Shown here one piece after another: positions 40,915-50,279 of a DNA stretch of 64,000 nt. The position numbers and the translations under genes were made by a program. A model generated the notes under the pieces. It searched no databases. It was not told the DNA's origin and saw only the letters and a program-made list of their open reading frames with translations. Position 1 is the first letter of the stretch, and each line of letters starts with the position of its first letter. The stretch spans positions 75,151-139,150 of the forward strand of contig DATGIF010000015.1 of assembly GCA_035295845.1 (NCBI GenBank), given 5' to 3'. The DNA comes from Palsa-892 sp035295845. Its GTDB lineage: Bacteria > Pseudomonadota > Alphaproteobacteria > Rhizobiales > Xanthobacteraceae.

Positions 40915-43746
40915 CTATTGCCCGAGCCGTTCCAAGAGCGCCGGCACGTGCACCTGGTCCGCCTTGTAGTTGCCGGTGAGCACGTACATCACGATGTTCA
41001 CGCCGACGCGGAAGGCGAATTCGCGCTGGCGCGGCTCGCCCGGCGCCAGCGGCAACATCGGCTGACCGTCGGGACCGAGCGCCCAGGCGCCGGCAAAGTC
41101 GTTCGAGGTGATCAGGATCGGCGACACGCCGTCGCCTGCGCGCGCGGGCCGCGCTTCGGTTTCCTCGCTCGGCTCCGGCAACGCCTCCACCCAAAGCCTG
41201 CCGGTGGCGAAACGGCCGGGGAAATCACGAAGGAGGTAGAACGATTTCGTCAGCACATGGTCGGGCGGCACCGGCTCAAGCTCGGGGATATCGAGGGCGG
41301 AGAGAATTTCCCGGAGCTTCGCCAGCGCCGGCGAAACCTCGCCGCCTCGCACCGGCAGCGTCGTGAGCGCGTCGCGGGTGTCGAACAGGATGGTGCCGCC
41401 CTGTTTCATGTAGGCGTCGATGCGGACAAGCGTCGCCGCGTCGGGCTTGGGAGCGTCCGGCGCGATCGGCCAATAGAGCAGCGGGAAAAACGCGAGCTCG
41501 TCCTTGGCGATGTCGACGCCGATCGGATCGCCCGGCTCGAGCGCCGTGCGCTGGGAAAGGAACAGCGACAGGCCCTCGAGGCCGGCGCGGCTCACGGCGT
41601 CAAGATCCTTGTCGCCGGAGATCACATAGGCAAGGCGCGTTTGCGTCGTGGCGCGGAGCGCGAAGTCATCGGCGGCCGTCATAGGCGGCGCCTTCGGCGA
41701 TATTGTGTTTTGCGCCGAGGCGCGTTCCGCGTCGGCCGCCGCGAGTGCCGCCGCGAACGCGAAAACGGTCGCGGCCCGGCGCCAATTCAGCCGCGACCAG
41801 CCGCCGGCGAGCAGAAATACGATCAGCGCGTCGGCGACGAGCAAGGCCAGCACGCCGATCAACGCGGCCGCGCGCAGGTCGACCGGCTCGCCCTGGCGAT
41901 AGGGCTCGACGCGCGCCTGCATTGCCGAAAGATCAAGCGAGGCGAGGCGATCCTGCGGCGCGAGCGTGTTCACGGCGACGAGACCTTCCGGCGGTCCGTA
42001 GAATCCCGGCGGATGATCGAAGACGCCGCGGCCGGCGTAATCGGCGGGGATCGGCCGCGCGGCGGGGCCCGGCGGCGTGAAGACGCCGTAGCCGTCGAGA
42101 AGCCGGGATGGCGCCACCGTGGGCGCTTTCTGGCGTTCGGCCGCCGCGGATTCCGCGACTGGCCCGTCGCCGGCGCCGGCGAGCGCGACCACGCGGCGCA
42201 GCATCTCGACGAAGGCGCCGGATAACGGCAAATCCGACCAGGTGGCGTCGGCCGACACATGAAAGAGAACGAGGAGACCGTGTCCGCGCCGCTCGGCTGT
42301 GACGAGCGGCGTGCCGTCGGTCAGCGTCGCCCAGGTGCGTTCCGCTAACCTCGCGTCGGGCTCGGCCAGCACTTGGCGGGTCACCGTCACGTCGTTGGGA
42401 ACGGCGAGATCATGGAACGGGCCTTCGTGGGAAAACTGGCCGAGCTTCTGCGGCTGCTCCCAAGAAAGGTTTCCGCCCAGCACGCGTCCGCCGCGGCGGA
42501 GCTGCACCGGGACAAGATCGTCTTCGGCGGCTGCGAGGCGCGGCCCCGCGAAGCGGATCAGCAAGCCGCCGTCATCGATCCAGCGCACCAGCCGCTCGCG
42601 GGCGGCGGGCGCGATGGTGCCGACGTCCGAGAGGATGAGCGCCGGCAGACGCTGATCGAGGAAACGCGTGATCGCTTCAGCGGGCGAGGCGGCTTCGGCG
42701 AGACGCACATCGGCGAAGGGCCCGAGCGCGCGTGAGAGATAAAAGGTCGCGGCAAGCAGCGGCTGACTCGTATCCGCGGTCGCGCCCGACACGACGCCGA
42801 CCGAGCGCCGCTGCCAGCGCTTGTCGAGAAGTTGCACGGCGCCGGAGGCGCGTTCGCCGGCAATCTCGATGCGGGCGATGTCGTTTCTGATCTCGACCGG
42901 CAGGTCGAAGCGCGCCTCGGTTTCGCGTTCGCCCGTGCGAAACGCGAAGGAGGCGTCGCCAAGCGCGAGCCCGCGCAGGTCGCGGGCGCGAACCACTCCT
43001 TGCGCCGGCGCGCTGTCGTCCGCGCGCAGAACCTTGACCGTAAGGCCGCCCGCCGCGTTGTCGGCGGCAGCGAGCGCGTGGCCAGCGGGCACGCCGCCGT
43101 TAACAATCGTCAGCCGGTCGCCGGCGAGCGCGCCGAGCCTGTCCACGAAGGCGGCGCCGTCGCCAACATCGACGCCGTCGCTGAGCCAGATGACGGAAGC
43201 ATCGGGATTCTGCTGCAACAGGCGGTCGAGCACCGGCAACACCTCGGCGCGATCGGGCGTATGCGCCGACGGCGCCAACAAGCGAAGCGCTTCGCGCGCC
43301 TCGCCCGGCCGCAGGAGGGTCGCGTCCTTCGGCGGAGCACCGGTCGGAAGCAGGGCGAGCGGCCGGCCCTCGACCTCGGCGCGGGAAACGATTGCACTGG
43401 CGGCGCGCAAGCGTTCCTTCCACGCAACCGCGGCCGGCCAGCCGGAATCGATCAGGAGAATGGTCGGGCCGCCAGCGCCGCTGCCCGCGGGCGGCGGATT
43501 CCATACCGGACCCGCGGCCGCGATCACGATGAGGGCGGCCAGCAGGAGCCGCAATGCAGTGAGCCACCACGGCGTGCGCGCGGGCGTTTCTTCTCTCGGC
43601 TCGATCTCGAACAAAATCCGCGTCGGCGGAAACGCAATGCGCCGCGGCCGCGGCGGCACCAAGCGCAGGAGCCACCACAGAACCGGCAAGGCGGCGAGCG
43701 CAAGCAACACCAGCGGCGAGGTGAAGCCGAGCGGCAGGCCGATCAT
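40915..43746 (-). CDS. DUF4159/BatA-N domain membrane protein
   Basis: This is a 943-residue protein. The N-terminus is of the BatA type (LPLGFTSPLVLLALAALPVL, LRLVPPRPRRIAFPPTRIL), a second helix follows, then a VWA-like part (ILLIDSGWPAAVAWKERLRA). Another membrane region lies at about 630-680. The C-terminal ~210 residues (TRLAYVISGDKDLDAVSRAG, ALEPGDPIGVDIAKDELAFF, GGTILFDTRD, LTKSFYLLRDFPGRF) are DUF4159. Its ATG overlaps the DUF58 stop. Member of a conserved alphaproteobacterial operon of unknown role. Confidence 0.88.
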   Translation of the reverse strand: MIGLPLGFTSPLVLLALAALPVLWWLLRLVPPRPRRIAFPPTRILFEIEPREETPARTPWWLTALRLLLAALIVIAAAGPVWNPPPAGSGAGGPTILLIDSGWPAAVAWKERLRAASAIVSRAEVEGRPLALLPTGAPPKDATLLRPGEAREALRLLAPSAHTPDRAEVLPVLDRLLQQNPDASVIWLSDGVDVGDGAAFVDRLGALAGDRLTIVNGGVPAGHALAAADNAAGGLTVKVLRADDSAPAQGVVRARDLRGLALGDASFAFRTGERETEARFDLPVEIRNDIARIEIAGERASGAVQLLDKRWQRRSVGVVSGATADTSQPLLAATFYLSRALGPFADVRLAEAASPAEAITRFLDQRLPALILSDVGTIAPAARERLVRWIDDGGLLIRFAGPRLAAAEDDLVPVQLRRGGRVLGGNLSWEQPQKLGQFSHEGPFHDLAVPNDVTVTRQVLAEPDARLAERTWATLTDGTPLVTAERRGHGLLVLFHVSADATWSDLPLSGAFVEMLRRVVALAGAGDGPVAESAAAERQKAPTVAPSRLLDGYGVFTPPGPAARPIPADYAGRGVFDHPPGFYGPPEGLVAVNTLAPQDRLASLDLSAMQARVEPYRQGEPVDLRAAALIGVLALLVADALIVFLLAGGWSRLNWRRAATVFAFAAALAAADAERASAQNTISPKAPPMTAADDFALRATTQTRLAYVISGDKDLDAVSRAGLEGLSLFLSQRTALEPGDPIGVDIAKDELAFFPLLYWPIAPDAPKPDAATLVRIDAYMKQGGTILFDTRDALTTLPVRGGEVSPALAKLREILSALDIPELEPVPPDHVLTKSFYLLRDFPGRFATGRLWVEALPEPSEETEARPARAGDGVSPILITSNDFAGAWALGPDGQPMLPLAPGEPRQREFAFRVGVNIVMYVLTGNYKADQVHVPALLERLGQ

Positions 43747-44711
43747 GCGGCGGCCTCCGCCTCAGGCAGCGTCACATCCGACAAGCGGCGGCGGGCGATC
43801 ACATTGCGGGTCTCGCCCATGCGCGCGCGCAGCGCCAGCAGCAATTCGCTCGCCGGACGATCGGTGCGGTGCACGGCGAAACTCCAGTTCCGGCGGCCGG
43901 TCTCGTTGCGGATTGCTTCGCGATGACGGCGCACGCGCTCGACGTAATCGGCGCGCCAGGCTTCGGCGCGGCCGACGGTGATCGCGCCCGCGCCCTCGGG
44001 CTCGAAGAATTCCACGCGGCCGGAGTAGGGGAAGGTTTCCTCCGCCGGGTCGACGATCTGCACCACATGGCCGCCGGCGCCGTTCGCCGAGAGTTTCGCG
44101 ATCGCGCCGATGACTTCGCCGGCCGGGCTCCACAGATCGCCGAGCACGCATACTTCGTCGCGCGGGCCGGCGACGAAGGACGGCGGCAGGCTTTGCCGCT
44201 CGCCCGGCGCGTGAATGATCGCCTCGGCCATGCGCTCGATCACGGCGCGGTTGGCGGTCGGCCGCAGGAGCGCGGGAATGCCGACACGCTCGCCGCCGCG
44301 CACGAGCAACTCGCCGAGTGCGAACGCCAGCACGAGCGCGCGGTCGCGCTTCGTTTCCCACACGAGGGGCGAGGCGAATTCCATCGACGGCGAAAGATCG
44401 GGCCAGATCCAGATCGTGTGCGCCGCCTCCCATTCGCGCTCGCGCACATAAAGATGGTCGTCGCGCGCCGAGCGCCGCCAGTCGACGCCGCTCGCGGGCT
44501 CGCCCGACATGAAGCGGCGGTATTGCCAGAAGTTCTCGCCCGGTCCTGCGCGGCGCCGGCCATGCAAGCCGTGGAAGACCGAGGCGGCCACGCGCCGCGC
44601 TTCGAGCGCGAGCCGCGGCATCGCGGCGACAAGATGCAGAGCGGCTCCCGTCGCGGCGCGGATCGGAGCGTCGTCGCGAAGGTTGCGGGGGCCGGCGCTG
44701 GTTTCGTTCAT
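43743..44711 (-). CDS. DUF58 domain protein
   Basis: This is a 322-residue soluble protein. GRRRAGPGENFWQYRRF and GVDWRRSARDDHLYVREREW form the DUF58 core; a VWA-like metal site is visible in DLSPSMEF (DxSxS). Such proteins act with MoxR ATPases in complex assembly. It overlaps both neighbours by ATGA, so translation is coupled. Confidence 0.9.
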   Translation of the reverse strand: MNETSAGPRNLRDDAPIRAATGAALHLVAAMPRLALEARRVAASVFHGLHGRRRAGPGENFWQYRRFMSGEPASGVDWRRSARDDHLYVREREWEAAHTIWIWPDLSPSMEFASPLVWETKRDRALVLAFALGELLVRGGERVGIPALLRPTANRAVIERMAEAIIHAPGERQSLPPSFVAGPRDEVCVLGDLWSPAGEVIGAIAKLSANGAGGHVVQIVDPAEETFPYSGRVEFFEPEGAGAITVGRAEAWRADYVERVRRHREAIRNETGRRNWSFAVHRTDRPASELLLALRARMGETRNVIARRRLSDVTLPEAEAAA

Positions 44712-45718
44712 GCAATCCTTGCTTTCAGCCTTCCGATCACGGCCTCGATGGTCTCGCCATCGGCGCGTGCGGCGAAGGTGAGCGCCATGCGGTGCTTGAG
44801 CACGGGCTCGGCGAGCGCCAAGACATCGTCGATCGAGGGGGCGAGCCGTCCATCGAGAAGGGCGCGGGCGCGGACGGCGAGCATCAGCGCCTGGCTCGCG
44901 CGCGGGCCTGGTCCCCAGGCAATGAACTTCGAAGGGCCGTCGGCATCGGCGCCGGGGCGCGCTGCGCGCACGAGATCAAGGATCGCCTCGACCACGGATT
45001 CGCCGACGGGGATGCGGCGCACGAGTCGTTGTGCCGCGACAAGGTCATCGGCGGACATTGCGGGCCGCGGCTTCGTCTCGTCGATGCCGGTGGTGTCGAA
45101 CAGGATCCTCCGTTCGGCGTCGCGAGCGGGATAGGAGACGTCGATCTCCATCAGGAAGCGATCGAGTTGCGCCTCGGGCAGCGGATAGGTGCCTTCTTGT
45201 TCGATCGGATTTTCGGTGGCGAGCACGTGGAAGGGCCGCGGCACGTCGTGGCGCGTGCCGGCGACGGTCACATGATACTCCTGCATCGCTTGCAAGAGCG
45301 CCGACTGCGTGCGCGGGCTCGCGCGATTGATTTCGTCGGCGAGGAGAAGCTGCGCGAAGATCGGGCCGCGGATGAAGCGGAACGAGCGCTTGCCGGCGGC
45401 GCTTTCCTCCAGCACCTCGGCGCCGAGAATGTCGGAGGGCATGAGGTCGGGGGTAAACTGGATGCGGCGCGCTTCAAGGCCGAGCACGGTGCCCATGGTG
45501 TCCACGAGCTTGGTCTTGGCGAGACCGGGCACGCCGACGAGGAGCGCATGGCCGCCGGCCAGCACCGTGATCAGCGCGCGGTCGACCACTTCGTCCTGGC
45601 CGAAAATCACGGCGCCGATCGCCGTGCGCGCCGCGCGGATGCTGGCGGCGGTACTTTCCGCCGCGCGCACGATCATCTGATCGAGGGTCTCGGTGGTTTC
45701 GCTCTTCGTGGACGCCAT
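44708..45718 (-). CDS. MoxR-family AAA+ ATPase
   Basis: This is a 336-residue protein. Walker A is GVPGLAKTKL; Walker B is LLLADEINRASPRTQSALLQ; sensor 1 is VLATENPIEQEGTYPLPEAQ; the lid includes ASQALMLAVRARALLDGR. Chaperone-like ATPase that acts on VWA proteins, here presumably the downstream products. First gene of the operon; the 218-bp divergent gap to the DUF1285 gene should hold both promoters. Confidence 0.93.
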   Translation of the reverse strand: MASTKSETTETLDQMIVRAAESTAASIRAARTAIGAVIFGQDEVVDRALITVLAGGHALLVGVPGLAKTKLVDTMGTVLGLEARRIQFTPDLMPSDILGAEVLEESAAGKRSFRFIRGPIFAQLLLADEINRASPRTQSALLQAMQEYHVTVAGTRHDVPRPFHVLATENPIEQEGTYPLPEAQLDRFLMEIDVSYPARDAERRILFDTTGIDETKPRPAMSADDLVAAQRLVRRIPVGESVVEAILDLVRAARPGADADGPSKFIAWGPGPRASQALMLAVRARALLDGRLAPSIDDVLALAEPVLKHRMALTFAARADGETIEAVIGRLKARIA

Positions 45719-45936
45719 TTTGTCCTCCGCCGGTGGGAAAGCGCCGGGCCTGTTGGGGTTCCATGGCCCCTCGGTGATCTACGCCGCAAACACAATGCAA
45801 ATTCCGTGCAGGAAAGCCCGCGACTCAGCCGCAATCAAGGCAATCCGGAGAATCTTAAGCCTGGGCTATGCTTTGCGGAATCGGGCAGGCGCCCGCCGAT
45901 CACAATATTGTAAGAACGTCCCAGACGGAGAAAGTC

Positions 45937-46518
45937 ATGGTTGAAGCCGGTCAGCAGGGGTTGGAATCCCTTGCCGCGGCTGTTGGCAAGGGCAGGCACC
46001 CGCCGGTCGACAAGTGGAATCCGCCCTTTTGCGGCGATCTCGACATGCGAATCGCCGCCGATGGTACCTGGTTCTATCTCGGCACGCCGATCGGCCGGCC
46101 GGCGCTGGTCCGGCTCTTCGCGTCGGTGATCAAGCGCGAGGGCGGCCGCTACTATCTGGTGACGCCGGTGGAGAAGGTCGGCATCCGGGTCGAGGATGCG
46201 CCGTTCCTGGCGGTCGAGATGGAGATCGACCAGCGTGGGCCGCAGCAAAATCTTATTTTCCGCACCAATGTCGACGATGTCGTGCGCTGCGACGCCGAGC
46301 ATCGGCTCCGCTTCGAGCCGGAAGCCGGGACCGGCGGCTTGCGTCCGTATCTGCATGTGCGGCGCGATTTGTGGGCCAAGGTGACGCGCCCGCTCTTCTT
46401 CGATCTCGTGGCGATCGGCGAGGTGCGCGTGGCGGAAGGCAAGCGCATGTTCGGCGTCGTCTCGGCGGGAGAATTTTTCGCCATGGCGCCGGAAGAGACG
46501 ATCGCGGGATACGCATGA
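45937..46518 (+). CDS. DUF1285 family protein
   Basis: From the ATG at 45937 (GGAG upstream) the protein has 193 residues. Conserved parts are PPVDKWNPPFCGDLDMRIA, GTWFYLGTPIGRPALVRLFA and KRMFGVVSAGEFFAM. The structure-known family has no assigned function. First gene of an operon with the NUDIX, DUF6111 and CCA-transferase genes, whose starts overlap. Confidence 0.86.
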   Translation: MVEAGQQGLESLAAAVGKGRHPPVDKWNPPFCGDLDMRIAADGTWFYLGTPIGRPALVRLFASVIKREGGRYYLVTPVEKVGIRVEDAPFLAVEMEIDQRGPQQNLIFRTNVDDVVRCDAEHRLRFEPEAGTGGLRPYLHVRRDLWAKVTRPLFFDLVAIGEVRVAEGKRMFGVVSAGEFFAMAPEETIAGYA

Positions 46519-47195
46519 TGTCGTCGTCGCCGGCCTTGGACGGGCTCTCCGCGCCCGCGCGCGATTTCGTCGAGCGCGCGCAGCGGCGGCTTTCCCCGAC
46601 GCCGCCCGAACAGCTTGGCGCGGCGGTTTCGCTCGACGAGCTCGACGCGCAGTTCGGCGATCATCGCATGGCCTCCGATATCGCGGGGGTGCTCGCCGAC
46701 AAGCCGTTTCGTGCGGCCGCCGTGCTCGTGCCCATGGTGGCGCGCGAGCGGCCGACACTTCTCCTGACGCAACGATCGAGCGAGCTTTCCAGCCATTCCG
46801 GCCAGGTCGCCTTTCCGGGCGGCCGCATCGACGAAGGCGACGCCGATCCAGCCGCCGCCGCCATGCGCGAAAGCGAGGAGGAAATCGGGCTGCACCGCGA
46901 GTTCATTTCGCCGCTCGGCTATCTCGACCCGTATCTTTCCGGCACAGGTTTTCGCATCGTGCCGGTGGTGGCGCTGGTCGCGCCCGGATTTAAACTTGCG
47001 CTCAATCCGCGCGAGGTGAAGGACAGCTTCGAGGTGCCGCTCGATTTCCTGATGTCGCCGGCCAATCACGCCCGCCATAGCCGCGAATGGAAAGGCGTAA
47101 TGCGCAGCTACTATGCGATGCCCTATGGCAAGCATTACATATGGGGCGCCACCGCCGGCATCATCCACCGGCTCTACGAACGGCTTTACGCATGA
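46515..47195 (+). CDS. NUDIX hydrolase, CoA pyrophosphatase type
   Basis: This is a 226-residue protein; its ATG overlaps the DUF1285 stop (ATGA). LLLTQRSSELSSHSGQVAFP is the UPF0035 motif of NudL/Nudt7-like CoA pyrophosphatases, followed by the Nudix box GGRIDEGDADPAAAAMRESE with EEIGL. It should cleave CoA or related nucleotides (family knowledge). A fine fit to the usual order DUF1285-NUDIX-CCA. Confidence 0.9.
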   Translation: MMSSSPALDGLSAPARDFVERAQRRLSPTPPEQLGAAVSLDELDAQFGDHRMASDIAGVLADKPFRAAAVLVPMVARERPTLLLTQRSSELSSHSGQVAFPGGRIDEGDADPAAAAMRESEEEIGLHREFISPLGYLDPYLSGTGFRIVPVVALVAPGFKLALNPREVKDSFEVPLDFLMSPANHARHSREWKGVMRSYYAMPYGKHYIWGATAGIIHRLYERLYA

Positions 47196-47452
47196 GCAGG
47201 ACACTGACCGAGATTCTGCTGTTTTTCGCGCCGTTCGCGATCTATGCGATTTATCTGTTCGCGACCGATCACGACGCGCGCGAGAAAGAACACTGGCGGC
47301 GCGACGTGCTGGCGGCGCTCGCAGTCGCGGGCTGTCTTCTGGTCATCGCAAGCCTCGTGCTGCTCGCGCATTTCGGCGGCTCGCCGCCCGGCGGCACCTA
47401 TACGCCGGCGCATATCGACAACGGCAAACTCGTGCCCGGCCAGATCAAATGA
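47192..47452 (+). CDS. DUF6111 small membrane protein
   Basis: This is an 86-residue protein; the ATG at 47192 overlaps the NUDIX stop. Two transmembrane helices (LTEILLFFAPFAIYAIYLFA and VLAALAVAGCLLVIASLVLL) and a C-terminal GTYTPAHIDNGKLVPGQ motif are typical of this alphaproteobacterial family. Function unknown. Confidence 0.85.
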   Translation: MSRTLTEILLFFAPFAIYAIYLFATDHDAREKEHWRRDVLAALAVAGCLLVIASLVLLAHFGGSPPGGTYTPAHIDNGKLVPGQIK

Positions 47453-48711
47453 GCCAGGGAGCGACGCGGGTTCTCGCCGCGAAGGAGCGGGCATGGCTCG
47501 AGCGCGAGCCGCTCGCCCGGCTCCTCGATGTGCTCGATGCGGATGCCGAGGAGGCGCGCGTCGTTGGCGGCGCGGTGCGCAACACGCTGCTTGGGCTTGC
47601 GGTCAACGAGGTCGATATCGCCACCACCGCGGTGCCGGACGAGGTCGTGCGCCGCGCGGGCAACGCCGGATTCCATCCGGTGCCGACGGGAATCGAACAC
47701 GGAACGGTGACGGTCGTCATCGGCGGCAAGCCGTTCGAAGTGACGACGCTGCGCGAGGACATCGAGACCTTCGGGCGCCACGCCAAGGTTCGTTTCGGAC
47801 GCGACTGGAAAAAAGACGCCGAGCGGCGCGATTTCACGATCAACGCGCTGTTTCTTGCGCGCGACGGCCGGGTGAGCGATTTCGTCGGCGGCCTTGCGGA
47901 CCTCGAAGCGCGGCGCGTGCGCTTCATCGGCGACCCCGCCACGCGCATCCGCGAGGATTATCTGCGGGTACTGCGCTTCTTCCGCTTTCACGCCGCTTAC
48001 GCCGGCGGCGCCATGGACGCGGCCGGGCTTGCCGCCTGCATTGCGGCGCGCGCCGAGATCGCGTCGCTTTCGCGCGAGCGCGTGCGCGCCGAGCTCAGCA
48101 AGCTTTTCCTCGCCCAGCATGCGGTGCCCACGCTCGCGACCATGAGCGAAGTGGGCATTCTCGGAAGCGTGCTCGGCGGCGTTCCGCTGCTCGCGAGCTT
48201 CGCCAACATGATGAAGGCAGAACACGCGCTCGGACTTGAGCCCGACGCGATCCGGCGGCTCGCCGCGCTCGCCGTCTTCCTGAGCGAGGATGCCGAGCGC
48301 TTGCGCGACCGCTTGCGGCTCGCCAACGCCGAATTTCACCGGCTCGAATCCATGGGCGATCGCTGGTGGCAGGTCTCGCCCGCGCGTGGCGAAGACGCCG
48401 CGCGTGCGCTTCTCTACCGGATCGGCGCCGAGAATTTTCGCGACCGCGCGCTGATGGCTTTTTCGCGCTCACGGGCGAAAGCGGATGACAAGGCCTGGCG
48501 CGATCTTGTGACCCTGCCCGCGCGCTGGTCGCCGCCGAAATTTCCGCTGGCGGCCAAGGATTTTACCGCGCGCGGCATCGAGAAGGGGCCGGCGCTGGGG
48601 GCGGCACTCGCGCGCGCCGAGGAGGAATGGATCAAGGCCGGATTTCCGGCCGAGCGTTCTGCGCTCGATTCGATCGTCGAGGACGCTCTACGGGCGGTGA
48701 AGAAAAGCTAA
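47449..48711 (+). CDS. CCA tRNA nucleotidyltransferase / poly(A) polymerase family
   Basis: This is a 420-residue protein; the ATG at 47449 overlaps the DUF6111 stop. Motifs: RVVGGAVRNTLLGLAVNEVD (nucleotidyltransferase GG and Asp), PTGIEHGTVTVVI, EVTTLREDIE, RRDFTINALF, and RIREDYLRVLRFFRFHAAY (head and neck). It should repair or add the CCA end of tRNA, though poly(A) polymerase specificity cannot be excluded by eye. Stop codons of this gene and hemF are adjacent. Confidence 0.9.
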   Translation: MSQGATRVLAAKERAWLEREPLARLLDVLDADAEEARVVGGAVRNTLLGLAVNEVDIATTAVPDEVVRRAGNAGFHPVPTGIEHGTVTVVIGGKPFEVTTLREDIETFGRHAKVRFGRDWKKDAERRDFTINALFLARDGRVSDFVGGLADLEARRVRFIGDPATRIREDYLRVLRFFRFHAAYAGGAMDAAGLAACIAARAEIASLSRERVRAELSKLFLAQHAVPTLATMSEVGILGSVLGGVPLLASFANMMKAEHALGLEPDAIRRLAALAVFLSEDAERLRDRLRLANAEFHRLESMGDRWWQVSPARGEDAARALLYRIGAENFRDRALMAFSRSRAKADDKAWRDLVTLPARWSPPKFPLAAKDFTARGIEKGPALGAALARAEEEWIKAGFPAERSALDSIVEDALRAVKKS

Positions 48712-49593
48712 TCAGGGCCACTTCACTTCCGGCGGCAGCGAGGAAAGAATCGATTCCACATTGCCGCCGGTCTTCAGCCCGAACATGGTGCCGCGGTCGT
48801 AGAGCAGATTGAACTCGACATAGCGGCCGCGGCGCACGAGCTGTTCCTCGCGCTCTTCCTTGGTCCACGGCGTAGTGATGTTCCGCCACACCAGTGCGGG
48901 ATAAATCTCGAGGAACGCCATGCCGACCTCGCGCACGAAGGCGAAGTCGGCTTCCCAGTCGCCGGAGTCGAGATTATCGAAGAAAATTCCGCCGACGCCG
49001 CGCGGCTCGTTGCGGTGAGGCAGGAAAAAATACTCGTCGCACCAGGCCTTGTATTTCTCGTAGGAGGCGACGCGCGGATGCTGGTCGCATGCCGTCTTCA
49101 TTGCGGCGTGAAAGGCGGTTGCATCGCGGTCGTCCGGCGCGCGCCGCTGATCGAGGAGCGGCGTAAGATCGCTGCCGCCGCCGAACCAGGGTTTCGTCGT
49201 CACCACATGGCGCGTGTTCAAATGCACCGCCGGCACGTGCGGATTGCGCGGGTGGACGATCACCGAAACGCCGGACGCCCAGAAACGCGGATCCTCTGCG
49301 GCGCCCGGAATTTGGGCGCGGAATTCGGGCGCGAACTCGCCATATACGGTCGAGACGTGGACGCCCGCTTTTTCAAACAGGCGCCCATGCAACATCGCCA
49401 TCTCGCCGCCGCCACCCGGCGCGCCGGCGTGATCCTTCCGCTCCCAGGCCTTGCGCACAAAACGGGCCGGCGCTCCCCAATAAAGCGTCTTCGGCGCTTC
49501 GCTTTCGAGGGCCTCGAGCGCCGCACAAATGCGGTCGCGGAGCTCCGCGAACCAGGCGCCTGCCTTTGCCTTGCGCGCTTCGGCTTCACCCAC
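48712..49593 (-). CDS. hemF: HemF, oxygen-dependent coproporphyrinogen III oxidase
   Basis: This 293-residue enzyme converts coproporphyrinogen III to protoporphyrinogen IX in haem synthesis. Motifs: GGGGEMAMLHGRLFEKAG, VHLNTRHVVTTKPWFGGGSD, YFFLPHRNEPRGVGGIFFD and VEFNLLYDRGTMFGL. The start is GTG and overlaps the trmL stop by 8 bp. Complete and normal. Confidence 0.95.
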   Translation of the reverse strand: MGEAEARKAKAGAWFAELRDRICAALEALESEAPKTLYWGAPARFVRKAWERKDHAGAPGGGGEMAMLHGRLFEKAGVHVSTVYGEFAPEFRAQIPGAAEDPRFWASGVSVIVHPRNPHVPAVHLNTRHVVTTKPWFGGGSDLTPLLDQRRAPDDRDATAFHAAMKTACDQHPRVASYEKYKAWCDEYFFLPHRNEPRGVGGIFFDNLDSGDWEADFAFVREVGMAFLEIYPALVWRNITTPWTKEEREEQLVRRGRYVEFNLLYDRGTMFGLKTGGNVESILSSLPPEVKWP

Positions 49594-50047
49594 GGGGAAA
49601 GCCCTTCGTCTGGCGGAGCGCCTCGCCCAAAACCATGGCGAGGCTCACCGCGACGTTCAGCGAGCGCATATCCTGCCGCATGGGCACGCGCACGCGTGCA
49701 TCGGCTGCTTGATGCACGTCGTCGGGAACGCCGGCAGATTCGCGCCCGCACAGGAGCACGTCGCTTTCGCGATAGGAAAAATCGACATGCGCGGTCGCAG
49801 CCTTGGTGGTGAGTAAAACGAGCCGGCGGCTTTCTCGTTTGCGCCAATCCTCGAAGGTGCCGAACGAAACGTGGTCCACGACGCTCACATGGTCGAGATA
49901 GTCGAGACCGGCGCGGCGGAACGTCTTTTCGGTGGCCGGAAAGGCGGCAGGTCCGACGATATGGACCGCGACGCCGAGGCAGGCGCCGAGCCGTAGAATC
50001 GTGCCGGTGTTCTGTGGAATATCGGGCTCATAGAGGGCGATGATCAT
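49586..50047 (-). CDS. trmL: TrmL, tRNA (cytidine/uridine-34-2'-O)-methyltransferase
   Basis: This is a 153-residue SPOUT methyltransferase: IALYEPDIPQNTGTILRLGA, VHIVGPAAFP, DVLLCGRESAGVPDDVH, and RSLNVAVSLAMVLGEALRQ (the knotted SAM-binding end). It methylates the wobble base ribose in tRNA-Leu species. Co-transcribed with hemF. Confidence 0.92.
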   Translation of the reverse strand: MIIALYEPDIPQNTGTILRLGACLGVAVHIVGPAAFPATEKTFRRAGLDYLDHVSVVDHVSFGTFEDWRKRESRRLVLLTTKAATAHVDFSYRESDVLLCGRESAGVPDDVHQAADARVRVPMRQDMRSLNVAVSLAMVLGEALRQTKGFPRG

Positions 50048-50279
50048 GGCCGATGGCAGCCTGTGGAAAGTTGCCTAAGGGGCTCTGTTCCTTCGACGAA
50101 TTGTGCAAGCAAGAAACTGCTTTGCCGCATATGCGAACACTGGACAATAGATGGCAACGATGCAATTAGAAGTCCTCGAGACAGGCGCCGTTCTTGCGCC
50201 GCGAGCGGGGTCGGGCGGGGGCTTCGATTTCGCATCGCGGCGCTCGTTTGGAGAGGCGGCCTAACGCAAGGACGTAATC

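Noticed and set aside
39019..42225. Long plus-strand frame (1068 codons) antisense to the DUF4159 cluster
   Set aside because: Typical high-GC antisense frame, rich in Arg and His; the minus strand has clear domains and gene overlaps.
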